A stretch of 64,000 nucleotides of DNA from an uncultured Prevotella sp. (GTDB lineage Bacteria; Bacteroidota; Bacteroidia; Bacteroidales; Bacteroidaceae). The position numbers and the translations under genes were made by a program. Shown here in pieces: positions 17,967-27,005 of the stretch. The notes beneath the pieces were generated by a model. It saw nothing but the letters and a program-made list of their open reading frames with translations, ran no database searches and was not told the DNA's origin. Each line of letters begins with the position of its first letter. Position 1 is the stretch's first letter. Location of the stretch: positions 1-64,000 of the forward strand of contig CAMBOI010000013.1 of the NCBI GenBank assembly GCA_945869265.1, read 5' to 3'.

Positions 17967-18004
17967 GTTCCCCACTGCGGAATGTACGTTCCGCGGTGGG
18001 GAAC
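17967..18004 (+). terminator. 16-bp perfect hairpin between GH31 and lrgA
   Basis: GTTCCCCACTGCGGAA pairs with TTCCGCGGTGGGGAAC, with one wobble pair and a 6-nt loop. It is unusually long and GC-rich for a terminator here, and the T tract is interrupted (GCTTATTTTATA). It could be a terminator or a small mobile-repeat remnant. Confidence 0.6.
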
Positions 18005-18191
18005 GCTTATTTTATATAGTCATGTTTCCTAGTGTTGTTGTCTTAGATAACTTAGTTGTCGTAACAAAACGTATAGTGGCGGGTGAGAAGACTGAATTTA
18101 CAATTTGTGTGTATTTCTTTGCACAAATCAAGAAATGCGTCTTGCTGAGAAGATTATTTCCATAAGAATGCGATATCTGAAAAAGATTTCA

Positions 18192-18199
18192 TACCTTTG
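18192..18199 (+). promoter_or_regulatory. -7 box for lrgAB
   Basis: TACCTTTG lies 35 nt before ATG 18234 and downstream of the earlier in-frame starts. This is the main reason to prefer the 18234 start. Confidence 0.5.
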
Positions 18200-18233
18200 C
18201 ACCTGTATATTCAGACAAAGATTTCAGGATAAT

Positions 18234-18611
18234 ATGGTAAGACAATGTTTTATACTGTTCGGTTGCTTAGCTTTGGGCGAACTGATAGTAAGGTTTACAG
18301 GCGTGAAACTGCCGGCGAGTATCATCGGCATGCTCATACTTACGCTCTTGTTGAAACTGAAGGTCATCAAACTGGAATGGGTGCGTGGCCTTACGGATTT
18401 CCTCATAGCTAATCTCGGCTTTTTCTTCGTGCCACCTGGCGTGGCACTTATGCTCTATTTCGACTTGATAAATGCCGAAATAGTACCTATCGCCTTGGCC
18501 ACTCTGTTGAGCACAATCATCGTGCTCATTATCACGGGACATACTCATCAGACGGTGAGCAAGGGAGAGAACAAGGTGCGCGAGAAAATACATATCAAAA
18601 AACACGAATGA
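18234..18611 (+). CDS. lrgA: CidA/LrgA family holin-like membrane protein
   Basis: A 125-residue four-helix inner-membrane protein. LPASIIGMLILTLLLKLKVI and FLIANLGFFFVPPGVALML are characteristic of the CidA/LrgA family, which acts with CidB/LrgB proteins. The pair has been linked to murein hydrolase control and, in several bacteria, to pyruvate or other small-acid transport. The start at 18234 is chosen because the promoter box lies at 18192-18199; the frame is open further upstream. Its stop overlaps lrgB by 4 nt. The pair interrupts the glycan-utilization gene series. Confidence 0.87.
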   Translation: MVRQCFILFGCLALGELIVRFTGVKLPASIIGMLILTLLLKLKVIKLEWVRGLTDFLIANLGFFFVPPGVALMLYFDLINAEIVPIALATLLSTIIVLIITGHTHQTVSKGENKVREKIHIKKHE

Positions 18612-19318
18612 CACAAAATATGAAAGACATCATCAGTAACGAATATTTCATGCTCGCCCTTACCTTCGGCGTGTATTATCTGGCCAAGACATTACAGCGT
18701 CGCCTTGGCTGGGTGCTTTTTAATCCAATACTTATTGCCATAGCCATCATAATAGCCTTTCTGTTAGTGATGGATATCCCATACGACACTTATCACGAGG
18801 GGGCAAAGTTGATTGAGTTTTGGTTGAAGCCAGCAGTGGTGGCACTTGGTGTGCCGCTCTATCTGCAACTCTCGTCAATAAAAAAGCAATTCCTTCCGAT
18901 ATTGGCATCGCAGATGATGGGATGTATAGCTGGCATAGTGAGTGTGGTGATAATAGCAAAGCTACTTGGCGCGTCCGACCCTGTAATCATGTCGCTCGCA
19001 AGCAAGTCGGTCACCACACCGATTGCCATGGAAGTGACACAGGCTTTGGGCGGAATACCTTCGCTCACGGCTGCCATTGTGGTGATTACGGGACTCATCG
19101 GTGCTATCATCGGTTTCAAGACGCTTTCTGTGGGACATGTACATAATCCGATGGCTCTCGGTCTGTCGATGGGAGCCGCCTCGCATGCCATCGGCACTAC
19201 AGCTGCAATGGACCGCGACCAGTTCGTAGGTGCATACGCCAGTTTGGGTCTCACCCTCAACGGAATCCTCACCGCCCTTCTCACTCCTACGGTAATAGAA
19301 GTTATCAATAATTTTTAA
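18608..19318 (+). CDS. lrgB: CidB/LrgB family membrane protein
   Basis: A 236-residue polytopic inner-membrane protein with about seven hydrophobic helices. The LrgB signature is seen at KSVTTPIAMEVTQALGGIPS and SHAIGTTAAMDRDQFVGAYA. Its start codon overlaps the lrgA stop (ATGA), so the two are cotranslated as one membrane system. It may carry or gate a small organic acid during sugar fermentation, or influence murein hydrolases. Both are family-level hypotheses. Confidence 0.9.
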   Translation: MTQNMKDIISNEYFMLALTFGVYYLAKTLQRRLGWVLFNPILIAIAIIIAFLLVMDIPYDTYHEGAKLIEFWLKPAVVALGVPLYLQLSSIKKQFLPILASQMMGCIAGIVSVVIIAKLLGASDPVIMSLASKSVTTPIAMEVTQALGGIPSLTAAIVVITGLIGAIIGFKTLSVGHVHNPMALGLSMGAASHAIGTTAAMDRDQFVGAYASLGLTLNGILTALLTPTVIEVINNF

Positions 19319-19387
19319 TGATAGTGCTAATTTTGACATAGAATAAATAGGCTTTTGCTCTGATTAGCAAAAAAAGTAGGGATATTG

Positions 19388-19418
19388 TTGTGTAGTTCGG
19401 AAATAATTTGTATCTTTG
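19388..19418 (+). promoter_or_regulatory. Promoter of the GH2-GH3 operon
   Basis: TTG at 19388-19390, a 20-nt spacer, then TATCTTTG at 19411-19418, 47 nt before the GH2 start. Confidence 0.72.
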
Positions 19419-19465
19419 CAGAAAATTTTCGTTTGTCTAAATCTAAATGACAATAACTCTACTGT

Positions 19466-21895
19466 ATGAAAAGACTATCAACCCTATTCTTGGTCATTAT
19501 GGCCATAGCTTGCGGAGCCACTGCCCGCGAGAGAATTAACTTTGACAAAGGATGGCGATTTGCACTCGCTGACTCGGTGCAGATGTCTGCTCTGGATTAT
19601 AACGACAGCAAGTGGCACAAACTCAATGTGCCCCACGACTGGGCTATCGAGGGAGACTTCTCTGCTTCGGCACCGTCGGGCAATAGCGGCGGTGCATTGC
19701 CTGGCGGTATCGGATGGTATCGCAAGACATTCACAGTTGATAATGCTGACAAGGGAAAGATGATGTACATCGACTTTGACGGGGTGTATATGAATGCAAA
19801 GGTGTGGATCAATGGCACATTGCTCGGACGGCGACCATACGGATATAGTTCGTTCCGCTACGACCTTACACCTTATATTATATATGGAGGGAAGAACGTG
19901 GTGGCAGTGCGTGTGGATAACAGCGACCAGCCCAACAGCCGATGGTATAGCGGATGCGGCATCTACCGCCATGTGTGGCTCAACAAGACGGCAAGAATCC
20001 ATGTAGCCCACTGGGGCACGCATGTGGTGGCTGAGGGTAATAAGGTGAAGGTTGATGTGACGGTTGACAATCCTGACAATGCCAAGTTTGCCGTGCGCAA
20101 CACATTGCTCGACCGCGAAGGCAGGGTTGTGGGCAAAGCCATGGGCATAAAGTCGGTAATCAAGGTGAGCAAACCAAAATTGTGGTCGTGCGAATCACCT
20201 TATATATATACCTTGAGGACTGAAATAGTGGCTGGAGGCAAAGTGGTGGATACATACGAGACCACCACTGGATTCCGTACCTTCAAATTCGATGCCGCCA
20301 AGGGATTCTCGCTCAACGGAAAGTCGATGAAGATAAACGGTGTGTGCCAGCACCATGACCTCGGTTGCCTGGGTGCGGCTATCAATGAAGATGCCCTTCA
20401 TCGCCAGCTTCGCATACTGAAGGAGATGGGCACCAACGCCATACGCTGCTCGCATAATCCTCCAGCGCCCGAACTGCTCGCCATGTGTGACACGATGGGA
20501 TTTATAGTCATGGATGAGTCGTTTGATATGTGGCGCCGACGCAAGACTCAGAACGACTATGCCCGATTTTTTGACGAATGGGCAGATCGCGACCTCACCG
20601 ACCTTGTACTGCGCGACCGCAATCATCCCTCTATCCTCATGTGGAGCATAGGCAACGAGGTACTCGAACAGTGGTCGTCGGCTGATGCTGATAATCTCAC
20701 CGCCGAACAGGCTAACCTTATACTCAATGCAGGACATGATGCATCCACTCTCGCTCATGGAGAGGAACTGAGCGTCAACTCGATACTCACCCGCAACCTG
20801 TGTGCCATCATCCGTCGCTACGACACCACTCGTCCCATCACTGCAGGATGCAATGAACCCGACCCCAAGAACCACCTCTTCAAGAGTGGAGCACTGGACA
20901 TCATCGGATTCAACTATCACCATCAGTGGGTGAAGGATGTACCAAAAAATTTCCCCGGACAGCCATTTATATTCTCAGAGAGCGTGTCGGCATTGCAGAC
21001 ACGAGGGTTCTATATGATGCCGAGCGACAAGGTGTATAAGGCACCCGTGGAGTGGTGGTTGCCCTATCAGGACCCATCGTTCCAATGCTCGGCATACGAC
21101 AACATGCACGCATCATGGAGTTCGACTCACGAGGAGACATGGGACGTGGTGAAGCACAACGACTTCGTGGGAGGACAGTTTATATGGACAGGCTTCGACT
21201 ATATCGGCGAGCCCACGCCCTACGGATTCCCTGCACGCAGCAGTTACTTCGGTCTCATCGACCTCGCCGGATTCCCCAAGGACACATATTACATGTATCA
21301 GAGCGAATGGACAGACAAGCAGGTGCTGCACCTCTTCCCACACTGGAACTGGCTTGAGGGTCAGGACATAGACATGTGGTGTTATTATAACAATGCCGAC
21401 GAGGTGGAACTATTCATCAACGGACGTTCGCAGGGGGTGAAGGCTAAGAAGGACTCGCACGAGTATCATCTCATGTGGAGGGTTAAGTTTGAACCGGGAG
21501 AGGTGAAGGCTGTGGCACGTAAGGATGGCAAGGTGGTGGCTGATAAGGTGATACGCACTGCAGGAGCACCAGCCGCACTCAGACTGACTGCCGACCGTAC
21601 TCACTTTGGGAAGAATCCCAATGGGGATAATCTCGCATTCATCTCTGTAGAAGTGGTGGATAAGGATGGTAATCTCTGTCCGAGAGCCGAGGACCAGATA
21701 TTCTTCGATGTTGAGGGTGGTAGGATTGTTGGCACAGACAACGGCAATCCCGTGTCGATGGAGCGATTTAAGGAACCCAAGCGCAAGGCCTTCAACGGTA
21801 AATGCCTCGTAGTTGTTGCCACCGATGGTGGCGACGTGAAGCTCAAGGCAAGGGGATACCAGCTGCAAGGCGGAGAGATATTGATTAGGAATTAG
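19466..21895 (+). CDS. GH2 beta-galactosidase-like enzyme
   Basis: An 809-residue secreted or periplasmic GH2 enzyme with signal peptide (FLVIMAIACGATARE; a Cys near residue 16 could be lipidated). A sugar-binding jelly roll, an Ig-like domain and a TIM barrel follow in order. Acid/base is E398 in WSIGNEVLEQW and nucleophile is E505 in FIFSESVSALQTRG. ICSHNPP and WTGFDYIGEPTPYG are typical GH2 active-site segments. C-terminal Ig-like (DUF4982-type) domains complete the protein. In a xyloglucan pathway it would remove galactose from side chains. The C-terminal Ile-Arg-Asn is encoded by the ATTAGGA repeat. Confidence 0.9.
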   Translation: MKRLSTLFLVIMAIACGATARERINFDKGWRFALADSVQMSALDYNDSKWHKLNVPHDWAIEGDFSASAPSGNSGGALPGGIGWYRKTFTVDNADKGKMMYIDFDGVYMNAKVWINGTLLGRRPYGYSSFRYDLTPYIIYGGKNVVAVRVDNSDQPNSRWYSGCGIYRHVWLNKTARIHVAHWGTHVVAEGNKVKVDVTVDNPDNAKFAVRNTLLDREGRVVGKAMGIKSVIKVSKPKLWSCESPYIYTLRTEIVAGGKVVDTYETTTGFRTFKFDAAKGFSLNGKSMKINGVCQHHDLGCLGAAINEDALHRQLRILKEMGTNAIRCSHNPPAPELLAMCDTMGFIVMDESFDMWRRRKTQNDYARFFDEWADRDLTDLVLRDRNHPSILMWSIGNEVLEQWSSADADNLTAEQANLILNAGHDASTLAHGEELSVNSILTRNLCAIIRRYDTTRPITAGCNEPDPKNHLFKSGALDIIGFNYHHQWVKDVPKNFPGQPFIFSESVSALQTRGFYMMPSDKVYKAPVEWWLPYQDPSFQCSAYDNMHASWSSTHEETWDVVKHNDFVGGQFIWTGFDYIGEPTPYGFPARSSYFGLIDLAGFPKDTYYMYQSEWTDKQVLHLFPHWNWLEGQDIDMWCYYNNADEVELFINGRSQGVKAKKDSHEYHLMWRVKFEPGEVKAVARKDGKVVADKVIRTAGAPAALRLTADRTHFGKNPNGDNLAFISVEVVDKDGNLCPRAEDQIFFDVEGGRIVGTDNGNPVSMERFKEPKRKAFNGKCLVVVATDGGDVKLKARGYQLQGGEILIRN

Positions 21896-21915
21896 GAATT
21901 AGAAATTAGGAATTA
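21884..21915 (+). repeat. ATTAGGA tandem heptamer spanning the GH2 stop
   Basis: Four copies (one as ATTAGAA). The first supplies the Ile-Arg-Asn-TAG end of GH2 and the array runs to 2 nt before the GH3 ATG. Confidence 0.9.
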
Positions 21916-21916
21916 T

Positions 21917-24184
21917 ATGAAAAGACTATTATCAACAATGGTGCTGGCTGCCGGAATGATGGTGGCAATGGCACAGCCAAAGGCCTCGCATTGCGGAGGC
22001 TGCGGCGGCGGAGCCTGTGATAAAGGCGACGCAGTGGAGAAGGCAGTGCAGGAGACACTCGCCAAGATGACCGTACACGAGAAAGTGCAACTGTTGCACG
22101 CTCAGAGTAAATTCACATCAGCTGGTGTGCCTCGCCTCGGTATTCCCGAACTGTCGATGAGCGACGGTCCTCACGGATGTCGCGCCGAGATAGAATGGAA
22201 CTCGTGGAACTACGCCAATTGGACAAACGACTCCATCACTGCATTCCCGTCACTCACATGCCTCGCTGCAACATGGAACCGTGACCTCTCGGCCCTCTAT
22301 GGAGATAAGGTCAGCGAGGAGTTCGCATATCGAAAGAAGGATGTTCTCCTTGGTCCAGGTACCACTATCGCCCGTTGCCCGTTCAATGGCCGTAGTTTTG
22401 AATATATGGGTGAGGATCCCTATCTCGCCGGTGAGATGGCAGTACCCTATATCATCGCCGCACAGAAGAACGGAGTGGCATGCTGCCTCAAGCATTTCTT
22501 CCTCAATAATCACGAGGTAAACCGCATGACTGTTAATGTCAACGTGTCGGAGCGTGCCGTGGAGGAAATCTATCTGCCTGCTTTCGAGAAATGCGTTAAG
22601 GAGGCCAAAGTATGGTCGATGATGGGCTCATACAATAAGTGGCTCAACCGCCATTGCTGTCAGAATGACTCCCTGCTCAACGGTATCCTCAAGAATCGTT
22701 GGGGATTCGATGGAGCTGTCATAAGCGACTGGGGTGGAACCCACGACACATGGGAGGCTGCCACTGGCGGTCTTGACATCGAGATGGGCTCTTACACTAA
22801 CGGTATGACTGCCGACAACTCACAGGGATATAACACATACTATCTTGCCGACCCATTTGAACAGCTTGTCAGAGACGGAAAGGTTTCGATGGATGTGCTA
22901 AACGACAAGGCAGCACGTGTGTTGCGTCTTATCTTCCGCACTGCGATGAATCCTCATAAGACACGCGGAAAACTATGTACCGACGACCACTATCAGGCTT
23001 GTCGCGAGATTGGTCAGGAAGGTGTTGTTCTATTGAAAAATGGAAATATTGAAAAATTGAAAGATATAAACATTCTCCCTCTCGACGCCTCTCGTTATGG
23101 TCGTATCCTTATTGTTGGTGACAATGCTATCCGCAACATGAGTCAGGGTGGAGGTTCGTCGGAGCTTAAGACCAAGCGCGACATCTCGCCCCTCGAAGCA
23201 CTCAAGGCTCTCTATGGCGACAAGATTGACTTTGCCCAGGGATATGAGGCTGGTCGTCCGATGTATGCTCGAGTTGATGAAGTGCCCGCCGCTACTCAGG
23301 CTCGCCTCAAGGCCGAGGCATTGGAGAAAGCAAAGAATGCCGACCTTATCATATTTATAGGCGGTATGAACAAAAACCATCAGCAGGACTGCGAGGGTGG
23401 TGACCGTCTTACCTATGATCTCTCTTATGGTCAGAACGAACTAATCAGCGAACTGGCTAAGATTCAGCCGAATATCGTTGCCGTGATGTATGCGGGCAAT
23501 CCTTATGCCACACCATGGCTTGGTGAGGTTAAGGCACTCCTGCAGTGCTGGTATCTCGGATCGGAATCAGGTTCTACCCTTGCCAACATCATCTCGGGCA
23601 AGGTTAATCCCTCGGGCAAGTTGCCCATCACCTTCGCCAAGAAGAAGGAGGATTATCCCTGCTTCCAGTATGGCGAGGAAGGTTATCCCGGTGTCAACGA
23701 CCAGGTATATTACAAGGAAGGTATATACGTAGGTTATCGTCATTTTGATACTCGCAAGGTTAAGCCCCAGTTCCCCTTCGGCTTCGGACTGAGCTACACC
23801 ACATTCAAGTATGGTAAGGCCACTATTAGCGAGGTAACCTGTGATAAGGATGGCGAAGGTTGCTGCAAGGCAAAGGCACCTTTGTATAAGGTTTCAATCC
23901 CTGTTAGCAATGTTGGCAAGCGTGAGGGCAAGGAGATTGTCCAGCTTTATATTGGCGACGACAAGTGTTCTGTTGACCGTCCTGTCAAGGAGTTGAAGGG
24001 ATTCCAGAAGATTGCCCTTGCTCCCGGCGAGACCAAGACCGTTGACTTCTGCATCACCCTCAAGGATCTCCAGTTCTTCGACGAGGCTACTCATTCATGG
24101 AAGGCAGAGCCTGGCAAGTTCAAGGCCTACATCGGTGCCAGCGAACTTGATGTCCGCGCTATAGTCCCCTTCACGTTGAAATAA
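21917..24184 (+). CDS. GH3 beta-glucosidase-like enzyme
   Basis: A 755-residue secreted GH3 enzyme. The signal peptide (LLSTMVLAAGMMVAMAQ) is followed by an odd Cys/Gly cluster (HCGGCGGGACDKG). The first GH3 barrel carries nucleophile D271 in VISDWGGTHD and the substrate-binding KHFFLNNHE. The second alpha/beta domain and a C-terminal fibronectin-like domain follow. It would cleave terminal glucose from cello- or xylogluco-oligosaccharides after GH31 and GH2 action. Residues about 375-388 (KNGNIEKLKDIN) are encoded by an AT-rich repeat at 23037-23062 and look like a recent loop insertion. It is cotranscribed with GH2. Confidence 0.9.
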   Translation: MKRLLSTMVLAAGMMVAMAQPKASHCGGCGGGACDKGDAVEKAVQETLAKMTVHEKVQLLHAQSKFTSAGVPRLGIPELSMSDGPHGCRAEIEWNSWNYANWTNDSITAFPSLTCLAATWNRDLSALYGDKVSEEFAYRKKDVLLGPGTTIARCPFNGRSFEYMGEDPYLAGEMAVPYIIAAQKNGVACCLKHFFLNNHEVNRMTVNVNVSERAVEEIYLPAFEKCVKEAKVWSMMGSYNKWLNRHCCQNDSLLNGILKNRWGFDGAVISDWGGTHDTWEAATGGLDIEMGSYTNGMTADNSQGYNTYYLADPFEQLVRDGKVSMDVLNDKAARVLRLIFRTAMNPHKTRGKLCTDDHYQACREIGQEGVVLLKNGNIEKLKDINILPLDASRYGRILIVGDNAIRNMSQGGGSSELKTKRDISPLEALKALYGDKIDFAQGYEAGRPMYARVDEVPAATQARLKAEALEKAKNADLIIFIGGMNKNHQQDCEGGDRLTYDLSYGQNELISELAKIQPNIVAVMYAGNPYATPWLGEVKALLQCWYLGSESGSTLANIISGKVNPSGKLPITFAKKKEDYPCFQYGEEGYPGVNDQVYYKEGIYVGYRHFDTRKVKPQFPFGFGLSYTTFKYGKATISEVTCDKDGEGCCKAKAPLYKVSIPVSNVGKREGKEIVQLYIGDDKCSVDRPVKELKGFQKIALAPGETKTVDFCITLKDLQFFDEATHSWKAEPGKFKAYIGASELDVRAIVPFTLK

Positions 24185-24219
24185 ATACTGACAAATCTTA
24201 TAATTAACTCAAATATAAA

Positions 24220-24252
24220 ACTCCCGAGGCATTTACGACTCGGGAGTTTTTC
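24220..24252. terminator. Bidirectional terminator between GH3 and the STAS operon
   Basis: ACTCCCGAG pairs with CTCGGGAGT (9 bp) with TTTTTCTTT on the plus side and TTTTATATTT on the minus side, so it can end both converging transcripts. Confidence 0.9.
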
Positions 24253-24293
24253 TTTGTAATTATTCTTTTAATAATTTGATATCGCTCGGTATA

Positions 24294-24593
24294 TTATTCG
24301 ATGGTGAGGAATCGTGAAAAGCCTGTCATGTCGAAGACTTTCTTAATTTGTGGCTTGACGCCAATGAGTTTCATTGTGCCCTTCTTGGCTGATATCATCT
24401 TCTGAGCCTTTAGGATGACGCGCAGACCGCTACTGGAGATGTATTCGAGGGTATTGCAGTCAAAGACAACGTTTGCTCCGCTCTCCGAAAGGATGGGACT
24501 TATCTCTCGTTCAAACTCTCCGGCGTTGATGGTGTCTATTCTCTCGCCGGTCTTGACAGTCACTATGCTGTCGGTTCTAATTATTTCTGCCAT
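24294..24593 (-). CDS. STAS anti-sigma-factor antagonist
   Basis: A 99-residue single STAS domain of the SpoIIAA/RsbV type. The phosphorylation loop is EYISSSGLRVIL, and S55, just before Gly-Leu, aligns with the serine phosphorylated in SpoIIAA. When dephosphorylated it would bind the RsbW-like kinase encoded just upstream and release that kinase's target. It is the last gene of the nine-gene minus-strand operon starting at 33822. No sigma factor lies in the operon, so the regulated partner is unknown. Confidence 0.9.
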   Translation of the reverse strand: MAEIIRTDSIVTVKTGERIDTINAGEFEREISPILSESGANVVFDCNTLEYISSSGLRVILKAQKMISAKKGTMKLIGVKPQIKKVFDMTGFSRFLTIE

Positions 24594-24622
24594 TGTCGTA
24601 TGTCTTATTTGATTTGTAAAAA

Positions 24623-25030
24623 TTATATTGTTTTCTTCAGTGTGAGAATATTCTTGCCGTCGAGGCGCTGATAGGTGACTTCGTTCATGATGTTCTTTAC
24701 GATATAGATGCCCAGTCCGCCTATCTCCCTATCCTCTGCCGAGAGGGTGATGTCGGCTTCCTCCACCTTTGTGGGGTCGAACTCCTTGCCCTTGTCGGTG
24801 ATGGTGAACACGAGGTTATGGCTGTCGCAATGTGCCATGATGGTAATCTTCTCGCCCATCTCGCGGGGGTAGGCGTAGAGGATGACGTTTGATACCACTT
24901 CCTCGAGTGCAAGGTTGAGATTCATCGTTAGTTCGGGGTCGAGACCAAGCTCTTCCGCAACTCCTTCTACAAAGACAGCGAGCCGCTCGAGCTCCTCTAT
25001 CTGATTGTTGATAACGATTTCTTTTTCCAT
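24623..25030 (-). CDS. RsbW/SpoIIAB-like serine kinase (anti-sigma factor type)
   Basis: A 135-residue GHKL ATP-binding protein. The N box is LALEEVVSNVILYAYP, G1 is ITDKGKEFDP and G2 is GGLGIYIVKNIMNEV. Proteins of this class phosphorylate a STAS antagonist on serine and sequester a sigma factor or another target. It sits 29 nt upstream of the STAS gene and 4 nt downstream of the PP2C phosphatase gene, so a complete partner-switching triad is present. Confidence 0.9.
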   Translation of the reverse strand: MEKEIVINNQIEELERLAVFVEGVAEELGLDPELTMNLNLALEEVVSNVILYAYPREMGEKITIMAHCDSHNLVFTITDKGKEFDPTKVEEADITLSAEDREIGGLGIYIVKNIMNEVTYQRLDGKNILTLKKTI

Positions 25031-25034
25031 AATG

Positions 25035-26993
25035 TTATATTTTTTTGTTAATATTTATTCGTATTACCATGATGGTGAGGTCGTCACTCTGTTCGGCTCC
25101 GTTGGCATGGGCGACAACACTGTTTGACGCCAACTCCACAAGGTCCTTTGCCTGAAGGTGGTGCTTGCCGGTGAGTATGTCTATGAGATGATTATCGCCG
25201 AAGAGCTCTTGCGACTTGTTCTCCGCCTCGGTGAGTCCGTCGGTGTAGAGGAAAAGGGTGACGCCATCTACAGAAGGATATTCCTGCGCCTCGAAGTCGA
25301 AACCGTCGAAGAGGCCTGCGGGGATATTGGGTACAAGGTCCATGAACGCGGGCTTGCCGTCGGATGGGATGATGACGGGTGGATTGTGACCGGCATTGCA
25401 GAAGGAGAGATGACCCGTAGCGAGGTCGATGACTCCTACGAAGAGGGTGATGAACATACCGCTCTCGTTGCTTTCGCCCATCGTGTCGTTGATGCTGCGC
25501 ACTATCTGTTGAGGAGTGAGACCTTGTGCCGCCACTGTGCGGAAGAGGTTGCGGCAAACTGCCATAAGCAATGAGGCGGGAATGCCCTTGCCGCTGACGT
25601 CGCCGATGACGAAATAGAATTTCTCGCCTAGGATGAGGAAGTCGTAGAGGTCGCCTCCCACCTCCTTGGCTGGTGTTAGGGTAGCGAAGATGTCGATATC
25701 CTTGCGGTCGGGGTAGGGCGGGAAGATCTTCGGAATCATACCCATCTGTATGTCGTGGGCAATGCGCAGTTCGCCCTCGATGCGCTCCTTGTTGGCTGTG
25801 GTGGTCTTGAGTTCCTCGATATAATCCACCAGCGAGTGCTGCATGTCGCGGAAGGCGCGGCTGAGGAGGGCTATCTCGTCGTCGCCACGGATGACGGGAA
25901 CCTCCTTGTCGAAGTTGCCGCGGGCGATGACATTTGCCGAGCGTGCAAGGCGCTCAAGGGGATGCACTCTCTTGCGTATGACAAGGATGCACACCACCAT
26001 CATCAGGAAGATACCCACTGCCATCATTACGATGAGCCACATCTTGAGGCGGTTGTAGCCTCCGAAGATGTCGCCTTCGGGACATACGATGGCGATGCTC
26101 CATCCCACACGATTGAGTGGGGTGTAGAAAACGTAGGAGTCCTCGCCGCCTGTGACGTTTTCTCCCGACACGGCATACATGCCACGCTTGGCGCTCGTCA
26201 TGAGTTCGCCAACAGTGCGTATCTCGGGGAAGTCGCCCTCAAGGGTTTCGGTGAAGATGGTCTCGCGTCCTATTATCGATGAGTCGGGATGCACAAGATA
26301 TATGCCACCGCGACCGAGGGCAATGGTGTGGGAGTTGGGGTAGGGTTTCATGTTGTTGATAATCTTCGACAACCATTGCTGGTCGATGTCCAACGCCATC
26401 ACTCCCACGAAGTTGCCTTGTTTGTCGTGGATAGGCATCGAATACGAAAATATCTGCTCGATTTGCAACTTGCCAGTTTCGGGGTCTTCATACACGTCGT
26501 TGTAGGGGTCGGTCCAATAAGGAGAGTTTAGTAATTTTGGTATCTGATACCAATCCAAGTAATGATAGTCATACGTTTTGCTGCCCTCCTGTTCGATGGT
26601 GATGGAACCATCCTCCTCCCTGCCGGCATAGATGGAGTAATAATGTCCTTTGTTCTTGAAATGCTCGGGTTCAAAAGCCAAAGAGCATCCCGTAAGCACG
26701 GGGTTGTTCTCCACAATCATGCGGGCGTAGGCATACATCGAGTCTGCATCGGCGAGATGGCGCGTGATAAACGGATACATATTATTTGCACTGTTCTCTA
26801 CCGTATTGAGTATGTTGTTTAGTCTCAACACGGTATTGTCGAGTTCGCACATTGCCAATTTCTCTGCCTCGTCCTTGATGGCCTGTCGAGAGTAGTAGAA
26901 ATTGGTGGCAAAGTTGACAAAGAAGATGAGCGAGGCAAGCAATGCCACAAACACGCTCAGTTGAGCTGCGAATGATTCTCTGAATTTTTTCAT
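25035..26993 (-). CDS. Membrane sensor PP2C (SpoIIE/RsbU-type) phosphatase with Cache and HAMP domains
   Basis: A 652-residue inner-membrane sensor. TM1 lies at about residues 13-35. A periplasmic double-Cache-like domain spans about 40-310 (CSLAFEPEHF, YYSIYAGREEDG, WTDPYNDVYEDPETG, GVMALDIDQQWL). TM2 (MWLIVMMAVGIFLMMVVCIL) and a HAMP segment follow. The C-terminal PP2C domain has metal-binding motifs KEVGGDLYDF, VIGDVSGKGIPASLLMA and LYTDGLTEAEN. It should dephosphorylate the STAS protein encoded downstream when a periplasmic ligand binds. The periplasmic binding protein gene immediately upstream (12-nt gap) is a natural candidate for delivering that ligand. Confidence 0.9.
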   Translation of the reverse strand: MKKFRESFAAQLSVFVALLASLIFFVNFATNFYYSRQAIKDEAEKLAMCELDNTVLRLNNILNTVENSANNMYPFITRHLADADSMYAYARMIVENNPVLTGCSLAFEPEHFKNKGHYYSIYAGREEDGSITIEQEGSKTYDYHYLDWYQIPKLLNSPYWTDPYNDVYEDPETGKLQIEQIFSYSMPIHDKQGNFVGVMALDIDQQWLSKIINNMKPYPNSHTIALGRGGIYLVHPDSSIIGRETIFTETLEGDFPEIRTVGELMTSAKRGMYAVSGENVTGGEDSYVFYTPLNRVGWSIAIVCPEGDIFGGYNRLKMWLIVMMAVGIFLMMVVCILVIRKRVHPLERLARSANVIARGNFDKEVPVIRGDDEIALLSRAFRDMQHSLVDYIEELKTTTANKERIEGELRIAHDIQMGMIPKIFPPYPDRKDIDIFATLTPAKEVGGDLYDFLILGEKFYFVIGDVSGKGIPASLLMAVCRNLFRTVAAQGLTPQQIVRSINDTMGESNESGMFITLFVGVIDLATGHLSFCNAGHNPPVIIPSDGKPAFMDLVPNIPAGLFDGFDFEAQEYPSVDGVTLFLYTDGLTEAENKSQELFGDNHLIDILTGKHHLQAKDLVELASNSVVAHANGAEQSDDLTIMVIRININKKI

Positions 26994-27005
26994 ATTGCTG
27001 CCCTC

